Of a stretch of 42,683 bases of DNA, positions 33,302 through 42,683 are shown in pieces; position 1 is the stretch's first letter; every line of letters starts with the position of its first letter. Under the pieces are notes generated by a model. That model searched no databases, was not told the origin of the DNA, and worked only from the letters and a program-made list of their open reading frames with translations. The stretch is from Conidiobolus incongruus B7586 (lineage: Eukaryota; Entomophthoromycota; Entomophthoromycetes; Entomophthorales; Conidiobolaceae), in NCBI GenBank assembly GCA_000697335.1, contig JNEM01006293.1, forward strand, positions 1 to 42,683. The letters run 5' to 3'. Position numbers and translations under genes: made by a program.

Positions 33302-34079
33302 TTTATATATAAATATTTTAGATTTAGATTACAAATTAATAAAATCATTATAGATAATTCATAATTATTCATTAAAGATTTATTTTTAAATTTAACATAA
33401 CAATTGAGTAAAATTATTGTAAGAAATAAATCAACATTATTGTAATAAGTACAAGTATAATTTCAATTTATTTATAATTGATATTAAAATAACAAAATTT
33501 ATATGTGTATTTATTATGAATCAAATCTATATGATAGACAATAATACTCTAATAATTGAAAGACATATAATAAAAATATATGAAACAAGACAAATTCATA
33601 TCTGGTATAAAATTTCACATTTACAATAGATATCATGCATATAGTATTGTAAAAATATTCAAAAAAAATTCAAAATTAGAGCATGACTGAATGATATTTA
33701 GATAAAATTAAATGGCATTGAAAATTATTCAAATAATCGAAGGTTTCATACTTTGATATATCATATCTTATGGTCTTTATTTTTTATAATATATTAATAC
33801 AACTGTTTTTGATAGTGTACCCTAATTTTTGATAAAATAGTAAACTCTGTCTAATCAAAAATGTTATTTATTAATAAAAATTAATTATCAATCAAATGTC
33901 AATTAAATTGATTTAAAAGTATTAGTTTAAATTGAAAGAATAATGCTTAAATGCTGATTGAAATTTAAAAAATTTGGTGTTTAATTATAAAAACGAATAT
34001 TGAAGTTAAAAAAATAATTAAAATTATTGGATAAAAAAATTAAGAAGTTTGAAAATAAATATAAATATTCATTTTGAAC
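33302..34079. other. AT-rich intergenic region
   Basis: No gene seen between NOC1 and the tRNA-Arg. Confidence 0.6.
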
Positions 34080-34152
34080 ACCTCCTACTAGGGATCCAAC
34101 CCAGAATCCCCGGATTAGGAGTCTGATACCTTATCCATTGGGCCATAGGAGG
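34080..34152 (-). tRNA. tRNA-Arg (CCU)
   Basis: A 73-nt cloverleaf. Acceptor arms CCTCCTA and TAGGAGG pair perfectly. D arm GCCCAATGGATAAGGT. Anticodon loop CTCCTAA gives CCU. T stem CTGGG/CCTAG. The T loop reads TTGGATC instead of the near-universal TTCGATC, so C56 is replaced by G, and the discriminator is U. Overall identity to eukaryotic Arg-CCU tRNAs is clear, but these changes raise doubt about function. Confidence 0.8.
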
Positions 34153-34540
34153 TTAATTAAATATTTTTAATTAGAATTTATTCTCTTTCGATATTGACCT
34201 TATTTTGATTGAACATATATGTTTTTATGTGATATTGTATTTAATTGGTACTTTTCGCCTTTGAAATAATTTAATATACTTATATTATTTTAATACTTTA
34301 ATATAGCTAAAATTATAACCTCTTATATTTTTTGATCCATGTTCATATACTCAATTTGAATATCTTTTTAATTTATCATCTTGTCCCATAATCAATAACC
34401 ATCTAAAATTCAATATAAGTTCAATCTATACAAGGTGATCATTTTTTATTGTAAAATTATCCATTAAATTACAAATATTATATTAATATTTTAATTCTTT
34501 AAATACATTAAATTTATATATATATTAGAATTTATTAATA
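34153..34540. other. AT-rich intergenic region upstream of SmF
   Basis: No gene seen. This is the presumed promoter of the Sm F gene. Confidence 0.55.
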
Positions 34541-34969
34541 ATGTCATCAGTAAGTTAATATAATTATTTAGTTTAAATTAATATTAAACTTTTATACAGT
34601 TTGAACCCGTCAATCCCAAACCCTTTTTACAAAGTTTAATAGGCGAAACAGTTAATGTTAAGTTAAAGTGGGGTACTGAATATAAAGGAACTTTACAATC
34701 CGTTGACTCCTATATGAACATTCATGTAATTTATCAAATTCAATATCAGTATATATTTAATTAATAATATTAATTATAGTTGATTCAAGCTGTCGAATAT
34801 GTCGATGGGACTTACGCTGGTACTTTAGGTGAAATTCTCATCAGGTTAATTTTATTCATATATTTAATATAATAATTGTATTAATTGATTTTATTTTAGA
34901 TGTAATAATGTTCTCTATTTGAGAGGTGCACAAGGTGAAGATGAAGAAAGACAAAATGAAGAAGATTAA
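34541..34969 (+). CDS. SNRPF: Small nuclear ribonucleoprotein Sm F
   Basis: Four exons, 34541-34549, 34600-34725, 34780-34844 and 34900-34969, give 89 residues. Exon 1 encodes only Met-Ser-Ser. The Sm1 motif is seen in [20 protein letters not shown] with SVDSYMN, and the Sm2 motif in [21 protein letters not shown] at the N-terminus and an acidic tail are specific to Sm F rather than LSm6. The protein is one of seven in the heteroheptameric ring on U1, U2, U4 and U5 snRNA. It ends 140 bp from the end of the convergent WOPR gene. Confidence 0.95.
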
Positions 34970-35109
34970 TCAATTTTTATCTATAATATTGAAATAATCA
35001 AAATATATTATAATACATTATTACATTATTCTTTAATTATATTATTATCTTTAATATTTTGATTTTTAATTTATATAAATCACTAATATATAGATTAATT
35101 AATTAACGT

Positions 35110-35872
35110 TTATTGAAGTTTTTTAAATCTTGTTTGTTTTAAATTATCAACCAAATAATCGATATCTAAATCCTTCAATTCCAGGTAGCTGTTTGGGGAG
35201 AGCAACGGATATGGATGGTTCCTAGGTAATTGAGCAAATTCATATGCTATTAAATGATATTTCCCCTCATCTAAATTCACAGTGATAGTCTTTTTAATCA
35301 ACCCATCGATCTTGGGAATAAAAATCCCTTTCTGATTATCGATCCAGAATCTCTTAGGAATAACTCCTAGTTCATTTCGAGTACTTTGACTCATTCTATC
35401 ATACTCATCCATCTCTGCCACATCTTTTGGATGGTATTGCAAATCATGGGAGATAGGCTTATAATTAGCGATTAATTCACAATAAATTAAAAAATTTTCA
35501 TAGATTTTGCTAGGTGACCATAGTTTGCCGTCTGTCCATCTTTGAATCCTCTCTGTATTACCTACGCTTGAATCTGTATCGTTAGCCTTAAATACAAATA
35601 CGTAACCCCCAGATATTTCATTCCGTTGAGATTCTTTTAACCTGGATTTGATCATTGGAAGCTTGGATTGAATGCATCCTTCTTAATAGCTCGTTAGTAC
35701 TATATCATCAATTCTATACAATATTATATTTACCAATTACTCTTGCAGCATCTTCATCATTCATAATCAATCCTATTCAACAGTAAATTACTTGTATTAA
35801 ATATATACAAATACAATTATTACCATAATATGTACCAAAAAAGCCTTCAGGAATATTTTGTTTAATGCTCAT
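35110..35872 (-). CDS. Short WOPR-domain (Gti1/Pac2 family) protein
   Basis: Three exons on minus, 35872-35824, 35772-35734 and 35678-35110, give 218 residues starting MSIKQNIPEGFFGTYYG. The WOPR box is present in both halves: ETYYG-like FGTYYGLIMNDEDAARVIG, then GGYVFVFKAND, then RIQRWTDGKLWSPSKI and NFLIYCEL. Gti1/Pac2/Wor1/Ryp1 proteins are fungus-specific DNA-binding regulators of morphology, gluconate uptake or virulence. Most are 400-900 residues with a long disordered tail; here little follows the domain, so the protein is nearly a bare DNA-binding module. Intron 2 has an AGTACTAAC branch site. Target genes are unknown. Confidence 0.88.
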
Positions 35873-37091
35873 TATTAAATTATATTATAATATTGACAAA
35901 ATGATATGTATACTTTAATATACACGAATCATAAATAATTTAGGTTCACTTATAATTTAAAATTTACTAGAATTAATATAAATATTATTTATAAAAACCA
36001 TTCGTAACAAATATATATTGTTTTTAAATTTTTTATAACGAATTACTTTTAATTTTACATTATTTAGAATTTATATGAAGAACCCACCACTTATCCAATT
36101 CTATTAAGTTATTAGGTTATTCATTTATTAAACTTTTGACTGATTAGTTATATTTAAAGTTTATATAATTAAATTTGAAATTTTTAAAGTGATTTCATTA
36201 ATCAAAAAAAATATATAAATATATATATTTTTTATTTTAATTTAAAATAAATTTATCAAAAATATTATATATATTATATAAATATAATATATATATAATG
36301 TAAAATTTATAATTTATGGTAAATTTGATATTTAATTAATTTAAAAATTTAATTTAAAATTAATATAATTTTATTATCGAATTTTATTAATATAAAATAA
36401 TTTAATTATTTGTCATTAATTTTTAAAGTTAGTAAAACAAAATTAATTAGTTAATTTCATATTTATATGCATATATATGTGTATATAATTACTTTCGTAA
36501 TTCATATGATTTTTTATAATAAACTTTTAAATTACAAAATTTAATAATTATTAAAAGTTCAGTACTTTGAAAATTTTTTTTAATTATACACTTATTCTTA
36601 ATTAATTAATATTCAATTATCAAATTATCAATTATTTAAACTTGATAAAAATTTAAAGTGACTTCATTTTAATTAATGATCACTGATAAAATCATAATAA
36701 TATTTATTATCTTTATTTTTTATTATAATTGCTCATATATTTTATTTGATTATTTTGATCCAATAGATTTCTAGAATACCTTTCATATATAAACTATGGT
36801 TAATAAATTTATGATATGATTTAGTGATCCGTTTTTGGTATTTGATATTTAAGTTTATTTGTATAGATTAGTTTTTAAAGATTGATCACTTATCATAAAT
36901 GATGAAATTTTTTTAATGATGTTGTTATTTGATTTTATTTAATAGTATTTCAATTACTTTAAGATTGATATTTAATAATCATATGTATTTGAAATATTGG
37001 TTTGTAAATTCAAAGCAATGCTGTATTATTCTCATCATATCAGAAATAATAACTGAAAACTAAATTTTTATGCAGTTACTAAAATAGATCA
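35873..37091. other. Extremely AT-rich intergenic region
   Basis: Very low GC, with 36170-36440 almost pure A and T and rich in TATA-type runs. No gene seen. Confidence 0.6.
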
Positions 37092-37270
37092 TGACAAGTA
37101 TTGACGATATACAGTAAAACTTGAAATCAATTCCAATTAAAAATGGATGGAAGGGAGTAAATTAAATAGATACAAAGAATTGGACGAAAGAGATTGTTAA
37201 GGAGATTATTAATTCTTTATATCACTTACCTCAACCTAGTTAAATCCAAGTTATCATTGTGAGTCATTGG
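37092..37270 (+). pseudogene. Possible decayed coding exon
   Basis: From an ATG at 37092 a frame reads MTSIDDIQ, stop, NLKSIPIKNGWKGVN, stop, IDTKNWTKEIVKEIINSLYH and LPQPS, stop, IQVIIV, followed by a GTGAGT donor-like sequence. All three stops are TAA, each one change from CAA (Gln). Composition is protein-like against an AT-rich background. I do not recognise the family. It could also be chance. Confidence 0.3.
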
Positions 37271-38377
37271 ATTTATCTATTTTTCATAAAGGTATATAAC
37301 TTGAATAGTTATTCACCCTACCTTATCAAATTTAGCTAATGATTTGTCATTTTTTAAACCTATTTTATCTTATATTTAATCTTGAATATTTTACCTTTAT
37401 TCAAGATGTGTTTCAACCATATTGTCCTTTTAACTAATACATTTTTATTTTGTGAATTTATTGTTAAATATTATACTTGTATGTTATATTGTTTATAATA
37501 TATTTTATCAATACACATGTTTTTTAATACTGCTCTAATTATTAATGATATATTATTATTAATATTAACGATACATTTTAATAGTTTTAAAAAACTTTCA
37601 AGAATAAAATTAAGTTGTATATATACCAAATCATATTATCTTATTTAATATATCCTTATTCAATTTGACAAATTCCTTTATAATTGATTTTATAGAATGA
37701 TATAATTACCTTTTTAAGCCACTTAAATCAAGTTTAATATGTTAGGGATTTATAAAATAATTTTTCTTTAAATATGATGACATATGTCACTAATTTTAAT
37801 CAAGTTAACGATATTGACATCATTTGTTGATTCTTTCGTTTTATTTTAGCATATCACCCTTTTCAATGTTATCAATTCCACTTAATGGATTTATATTATT
37901 TTTCATTTCTTTAAATAATATTTTCTAGAGTATTAAGAAATCTATGATTATATTGTTTTTATATACTAATATATATATTCCTAATGAAAATTCATAATTT
38001 ATTATTAAAAAATTTGAGCCATTTATATTCTAACTATATATCATTTATAGATGAATATTTCTAAAGGTAATTAATTAATCTATATATCAATAAATAAACT
38101 ATATAATGAAATATCTTTTTCAGTACATTAATTTATAATTTGAAGTAAATTTGACCTATTTGTAAAAGTGAAACTGTGATTGCTGTTAATATATCAAATT
38201 AAATTTCAATATATATATATATATATATATATATTTGAAATAGAAATCAAAGAATGAAATGTTAGTATTTGAGATTGACTTAAGCATATTTTAATTATAA
38301 AAAATTAATTAATTCATCGTAATGTAATAAGTTTTATTCGAATATCATATACTAATCATTTCAATGGTTAGTTGAAT
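37271..38377. other. AT-rich intergenic region
   Basis: No gene seen apart from a dinucleotide repeat listed separately. Confidence 0.6.
38209..38234. repeat. (AT)13 microsatellite
   Basis: Thirteen uninterrupted AT units, about 145 bp beyond the 3' end of the Met/Cys-rich gene. Confidence 0.9.
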
Positions 38378-39133
38378 TTAGCACATACCACCAAATCTCA
38401 TATTCATCATCATGCTCTTTTGACTTTGTTGGATGCATTTCTGAGCGCAAGTTTGAATCAAGCGCTGGAGTTCGCAAGCTTGACGGAGGTTATCGCACAT
38501 CATACGGTAGTTCATGGTACAGTTTGAAGCTTGGTTGATGCATTGACGACATTGTTGCATCAATTGGGTCATTTCCATCATATCGCGATGCATTTCACGG
38601 CACAACATACACTCACAGCTCATCATCTTGTTCTGGTTCATAAATTCACATAACATTTGGATCATACGGCACATTTGATCCTTCTCGATGCGGCATTGCT
38701 CTAAGCATTGCTGGGCCATCATAGGGTTGGTCATGCACTGGGTGAGCATGGTGCTCCATTGGTTGCAACGCTGGGCAATCATGGCCATCATGCTGCAAAT
38801 TCTCTGATTCATCATACTACAGCTGTTGGTCATCATTCCATTGCAAGCCATATTGACCATCATTCTACTGGAACCCATGTTGTTCATCATCATACAGCAT
38901 TGAGCGTTTCCGTTCATATCGCAGGAGCAGATGCCAGTAACGTCACAGTTACAGCCAACGCAGCCACAGCACTTGGGGCGCATTGTTCCGGTCATGGACA
39001 TAGGACCACAGTTCATCATAGGAGACATAGGACCATAGTTCATCATAGGAGACATAGGACCACAGTTCATCATAGGAGACATGGGGGTAGAGCAATTCAT
39101 CATGGGAGACATGTTTCTGCAGTTGTTCATCAT
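38378..39133 (-). CDS. Methionine- and cysteine-rich protein, probable soft-metal binder
   Basis: Single exon. An in-frame ATG at 39172 exists, but the ATG at 39133 (MMNNCRNMSP) is preferred because the extra residues are AT-rich noise; 251 residues then contain about 33 Cys and 56 Met. Four parts are visible: tandem Met repeats with the unit MSPMMNCGP (residues 8-47); a compact metallothionein-like cluster CCGCVGCNCDVTGICSCD (about 55-72); a Met/Cys linker; and a helical C-terminal half with Cys at 3-7-residue spacing (QQCLEQCRIEKDQMCRMIQM; QQCRQCINQASNC). The last recalls the Cys-lined helices of bacterial four-helix copper-storage proteins, and the Met motifs suit Cu(I) or Ag(I). There is no signal peptide or membrane span. 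Function is inferred. The gene is much less AT-rich than its flanks, suggesting high expression. Confidence 0.85.
   Translation of the reverse strand: MMNNCRNMSPMMNCSTPMSPMMNCGPMSPMMNYGPMSPMMNCGPMSMTGTMRPKCCGCVGCNCDVTGICSCDMNGNAQCCMMMNNMGSSRMMVNMACNGMMTNSCSMMNQRICSMMAMIAQRCNQWSTMLTQCMTNPMMAQQCLEQCRIEKDQMCRMIQMLCEFMNQNKMMSCECMLCREMHRDMMEMTQLMQQCRQCINQASNCTMNYRMMCDNLRQACELQRLIQTCAQKCIQQSQKSMMMNMRFGGMC
39000..39110 (-). repeat. 27-bp tandem repeat inside the Met/Cys-rich gene
   Basis: About four head-to-tail copies of a 27-bp unit, each encoding the nonapeptide MSPMMNCGP. Two inner copies differ by single bases; one reads Tyr for Cys. The outermost copy is expanded to 30 bp and encodes MSPMMNCSTP. 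The near-identity indicates recent unit duplication, so copy number may vary between strains. Confidence 0.85.
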
Positions 39134-39205
39134 TTTTAATAGATTAAAATTGAAAATTTGGATTAGTATCAATTATTATGGGCTGAAGGATGGGCCAAAT
39201 TTGAG

Positions 39206-39213
39206 TATTTATA
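39206..39213 (-). promoter_or_regulatory. TATA box of the Met/Cys-rich gene
   Basis: TATAAATA on minus, 73 bp upstream of the preferred ATG at 39133, the same sequence as in the two GST promoters. With a start at 39172 it would lie only 33 bp upstream, which also favours the 39133 start. Confidence 0.5.
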
Positions 39214-41225
39214 ACCACAGAAATGGGGTTAATTGAAAGTCCAAGATAGGGAATCTTGAAATGGGAAATGATTATGTATCCTAATACATTCAATAACTGA
39301 ATAACACAAATAGATTTTTCCACAATTAATCTTAATATGTATTGGCAAGTGAGGGGGTATTATTTTTAACCTATATCCAAATCTAATTAATGGATATTGA
39401 CTCATTAATTTAGTACCCTGAGTTGAATAAGGAAATTATATCACAATTTGTAGTGATATTTATCTTGTTTAATAGGTTAGACACGTCATCAACCTTTGAT
39501 CAATATTCTCCCCTTGTTGATAAGATTTTCATATAACTTGAATAGTCTTGACATTTGAATATTATACATAATAATTTATATTTCTTAAATATATTTGTTA
39601 TAGCTAATTTTAAATTATTGATTAAAAATCAATAATCTAATTTTGCATAATTTTAAAGTTTTAAGAAAGTAAGGCAAAAAAACTCAATCAAGATAAATAT
39701 CAAATTAAAATATAATAGTTAGATAGACTATATACTATCAACTATTTTACTATCAAAAATTTATTATTCAAATATGAATAATTTTAAATTGATTATAATA
39801 GTAATAAAATATAATTCTCTCAACAATTGACCATATTATCACGTTCAATGAAATATAAGAGGAAAGATTTTGAGAATCATTGAAATGCAATTTCATATTT
39901 ACTAAGCCATTAGTATATAATGATGATGTTAATAAAGGGTTTTTCATCAATTAGTTTAAATTTGAGGAAGATTACCTCTCCAATTTTAGATTAATTACAA
40001 ATCGAGTTTTGATATGAAAAAATTTAGTTATATTTTTGAAATCAGCTTATTTGAATTTCCAAAAGTTTCAAGTAAAATAATTCAATTTTTATATAATAAT
40101 TTTAGGCAAGTAATATGGAGTTTTTTTGATTTATTTCAATTATTAATACAATAAATAATTTTAATATTAAATTATTTAATCTCAATTAAATTATGTTTTA
40201 ATTTAAGAATAATACTCTTGATTAATAAACTACATTTTCATCAAGAAAAGGTCATTATAAGGATATAGAAATAGATGAAACATATAATTTATAATTGGCA
40301 TATAATACATATTTTCTATTATTTACTTTAATATTAAACTAATTAATTGTAAAAAATAGCTAATTTTTTATAAACCCGATATGTAATTAGTTCGAACTTG
40401 AAGAAAAAAATATTCTATAAATTTGTATTTATTCATGAAAAATATCTTTATTTTTCGAATAGTTGTTTTTATAAAAATAACCAGTTATTTGGTAAAGAAT
40501 TTTGGTGAATATTTGTCTTTGGAATCAAAATTTGAATTAGATAATATCAAAGCATTTAGAATTAAAGCTAGACCTTTTGAAGATTTCAGCGATTAATTCA
40601 CTATCATATATTACAAAAATTTTTTTCAAAGCAAATATAAATTTATTCATTTCTATCATAAATTCCAATTTATGTTTATATATCATTATAACTATATAGT
40701 GTTCTAATCCCATCGCTTTTATCAATTATTCATATAGTTTACTATATCATTTGAGTATATCTAGTTAATGTATCATTGTATAATTTTGAATAAATATAAT
40801 ATTTCTCTTTCTATTTATCTTTATAATTAGTATTTTTATTTTAATATTTATCTAATTTAGTGTAATAATTGATTCGATTTTTATAGACTTATTTAATTAA
40901 ATAAATCTTGAACTTTTAAATCAATAATATCAAATTATTATATAATGAACAACAGAAAAAGCATCTTAAGTATTTTAATTACTAAGTACCAGTGTTTTGA
41001 AAATATTTCCTTAAGATAACTAATTTTATAAACTTTGATTCTAACCAGAAATAACATTGCTTAAAAAATTTTAAACCAAATATTTGTATCACTGATTTAA
41101 TAATAAGTTATAAATATGACGCTTTAAAATAACGTTTATTTAGTTTTAAAAAGAGTCGTATCACTAATTAAAATCTTTATACTGTGATATTTATATTTTA
41201 AAAATGTTGATTATCATTTTATAAA
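39214..41225. other. Long AT-rich intergenic region
   Basis: About 2 kb upstream of the Met/Cys-rich gene. No protein-like frame and no RNA gene seen. Confidence 0.6.
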
Positions 41226-41411
41226 TCAGAATTTTGAATAATCTTGGTTATTTTTGATGATGTAATACAAAGCTTCTTTGATCAAACTGTTGGAGACAAG
41301 TTCATTGAGCAGGTAATAACTTGAATTTTGGTATGTAACAAGAACACTACCAGTAAGGAATATATAGTGTTGTACATATGGAGTACCTCTTAAAAAGACT
41401 ATATGATTTAA
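41226..41411 (-). pseudogene. Possible 3' exon or gene fragment, unrecognised
   Basis: A minus-strand frame of about 60 codons reads RLNHIVFLRGTPYVQHYIF, then LTGSVLVTYQNSSYYLLNEL and a TGA stop at 41226. Composition is protein-like, unlike the flanks. There is no ATG at the head; it could be a last exon after an acceptor near 41411 or a gene remnant. No upstream exon found and no family recognised. Confidence 0.25.
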
Positions 41412-41417
41412 TCTCAA

Positions 41418-42683
41418 TAATAATTTTCATTGAATTAAAATTTATTCGATTACATTGAATGAATTTATATCAACTGTTTGATATAATGAAAATATCTAAT
41501 AATATACTGGTTCGAAAATTTAATCTCCCTCAGCTAATATTAAATATTATCAATACTTCGTTATTACGTCAAATATTTCCTTTGAAGTGATTATAGACAA
41601 CATGTGAAATCAATTCTTATGATAAATAACTATATATCCAAATCTAATTAAATCAATCTGAATAATTGCAAATTTAGGTAATACTGTTCCCAGAATTTTC
41701 ATTGGTTCTGGGCATGCATATCGATATTTAATCAAGGCCTAAATAAACTGTTACATTCAACTTAGATACTTGATGTTATTTTATTAGTCTTTAGTTTCAA
41801 AGTGTATAGTACTAAGTATATTTTTGTCATCCTGAATTGAGTAGTATTATTTTTGACTAATTTTTTGCCTTTAAAATATTAAATTGGAATCTTATTAATT
41901 AAACTCAGATATTGGGATAGAGCTGTAAAAATTAGAGCCATATAAACTCCAAGTGGATTTTAGGCTCTATTTAGTTTTTGGTAATAATAAGTCTTTTAAA
42001 TAAACAGACAAAATATGCTATATCAAATCCTTTTCAGTTTACCAATAAATAAAACTATAAAAAATAAATCTAATTGCTTAAAGAAAATTGTTTTAATAAG
42101 ATAATATCGGATATTTGATTAAGAGTTAATTATTAATATTTTGGCTTCTAAACTTAATTATGATTAATATACATAGGACCTTTTTTAATTAAATTAATAA
42201 TTATTATAAGAGAGTTTACTATTGAGAATTTAAGCCCTTTTTATCTTATTGAAAAAAACATTAAAAATTCTTAATTTTGTATAAAATTTAAATTTTTGAT
42301 ATTAAAATTAATATTATAAATAACCAGTTTTTATATATTATAGAATAAAATATTATACTTTTATATATAAAGAATCTATTAGATTTACTAATCGTAATAT
42401 AGCCTATATACAATTTATAATATTGATAAAATATTGAATACAATAAGATAGATTTTAATCAATATTTTATTAAAATTAAAATTTTATATATTTAAAATAA
42501 ATTACCTACTAATTAAATTTAAGTTATTTTATTTATACCAAGTTGAATTAATTAAATTTTTATTAAAACTAAAAATAAAAAAATAAATAATAATTTAAAA
42601 ATTATATAAATAATAGTTTTTTATATTTGAATAAAAAATCTTAATATATTAAAATTAAATAAAAAAATCAAATATTATTTTAT
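41418..42683. other. AT-rich intergenic region with two hairpins
   Basis: No gene seen. Two GC-containing hairpins at 41689-41712 and 41933-41969 stand out; the remainder is A+T, most extreme after 42250. Confidence 0.55.
41933..41969 (+). repeat. Nested hairpin
   Basis: TAGAGCC and GGCTCTA form a 7-bp outer stem, with an inner TCCA-AG-TGGA stem inside a 23-nt loop. A smaller hairpin, CCCAGAA/TTCTGGG with a 10-nt loop, lies at 41689-41712. Function unknown; either could be a small RNA element or an old mobile-element end. Confidence 0.35.

Noticed and set aside
38708-39139. A long His-rich open frame on plus opposite the Met/Cys-rich gene.
   Set aside because: It is the antisense shadow: ATG/CAT on one strand makes Met on minus and His on plus. 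It has no start context of its own and no codon logic.
1-42683. Search for transposases, reverse transcriptases, integrases, capsid-type proteins, terminal repeats and CRISPR-like arrays.
   Set aside because: None recognised in any frame; the only tandem repeats are the coding 27-bp repeat and simple AT runs.

Overview
The window is nuclear DNA of an AT-rich fungus. It has spliceosomal introns of about 48-60 nt, with GTAA-type donors and often a TACTAAC branch site, polymerase III tRNA genes (one with an intron), and long intergenic stretches close to pure A+T. Three genes point to a fungus: a WOPR (Gti1/Pac2) regulator, the fungal mitoribosomal protein Mrp51/mS51, and Ure2p-like glutathione transferases. 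The very low GC and the retention of TUBGCP2-, CEBPZ- and MARCH6-type genes would suit an early-diverging lineage such as Entomophthoromycotina. That placement is inference.

Layout. 0-9.65 kb is a glutathione S-transferase cluster: one copy cut by the window edge, two intact copies on the minus strand, and several pseudogenes or relics on both strands, with a tRNA-Glu between copies. 10.1-10.9 kb holds a two-exon sulfiredoxin gene behind a perfect ATF/CRE palindrome, then an intron-containing tRNA-Ile(UAU). 12.0-16.7 kb holds the SUMO E1 subunit AOS1/SAE1 (8 exons) and gamma-tubulin complex protein GCP2 (6 exons), both on plus. 17.24-17.87 kb is an unexplained GC-rich island ending in a tRNA-Lys-like sequence. 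18.2-20.5 kb has two mitochondrial genes on minus, a DNAJC30-like J protein and Mrp51. 22.5-27.0 kb is the ER ubiquitin ligase Doa10/MARCH6 (8 exons). 27.8-29.0 kb is a decayed DHHC palmitoyltransferase gene that has lost its catalytic cysteine. 29.9-33.3 kb is the ribosome-assembly factor Noc1/Mak21/CEBPZ. 34.1-35.9 kb has tRNA-Arg(CCU), Sm protein F and a small WOPR protein. 38.4-39.1 kb encodes a single-exon protein with about 56 Met and 33 Cys in 251 residues, a probable soft-metal-binding protein. The last 3.5 kb is AT-rich with no convincing gene.

How the genes fit together. Most intact genes are single-copy housekeeping functions (SUMO activation, microtubule nucleation, mitochondrial translation, ER quality control, ribosome assembly, splicing). 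Stress and detoxification genes (GSTs, sulfiredoxin, the Met/Cys-rich protein) form the more variable part. No virus-like element, DNA transposon or CRISPR array was recognised. Gene models were spliced by eye from reading frame, splice signals and family knowledge; no database search was run.
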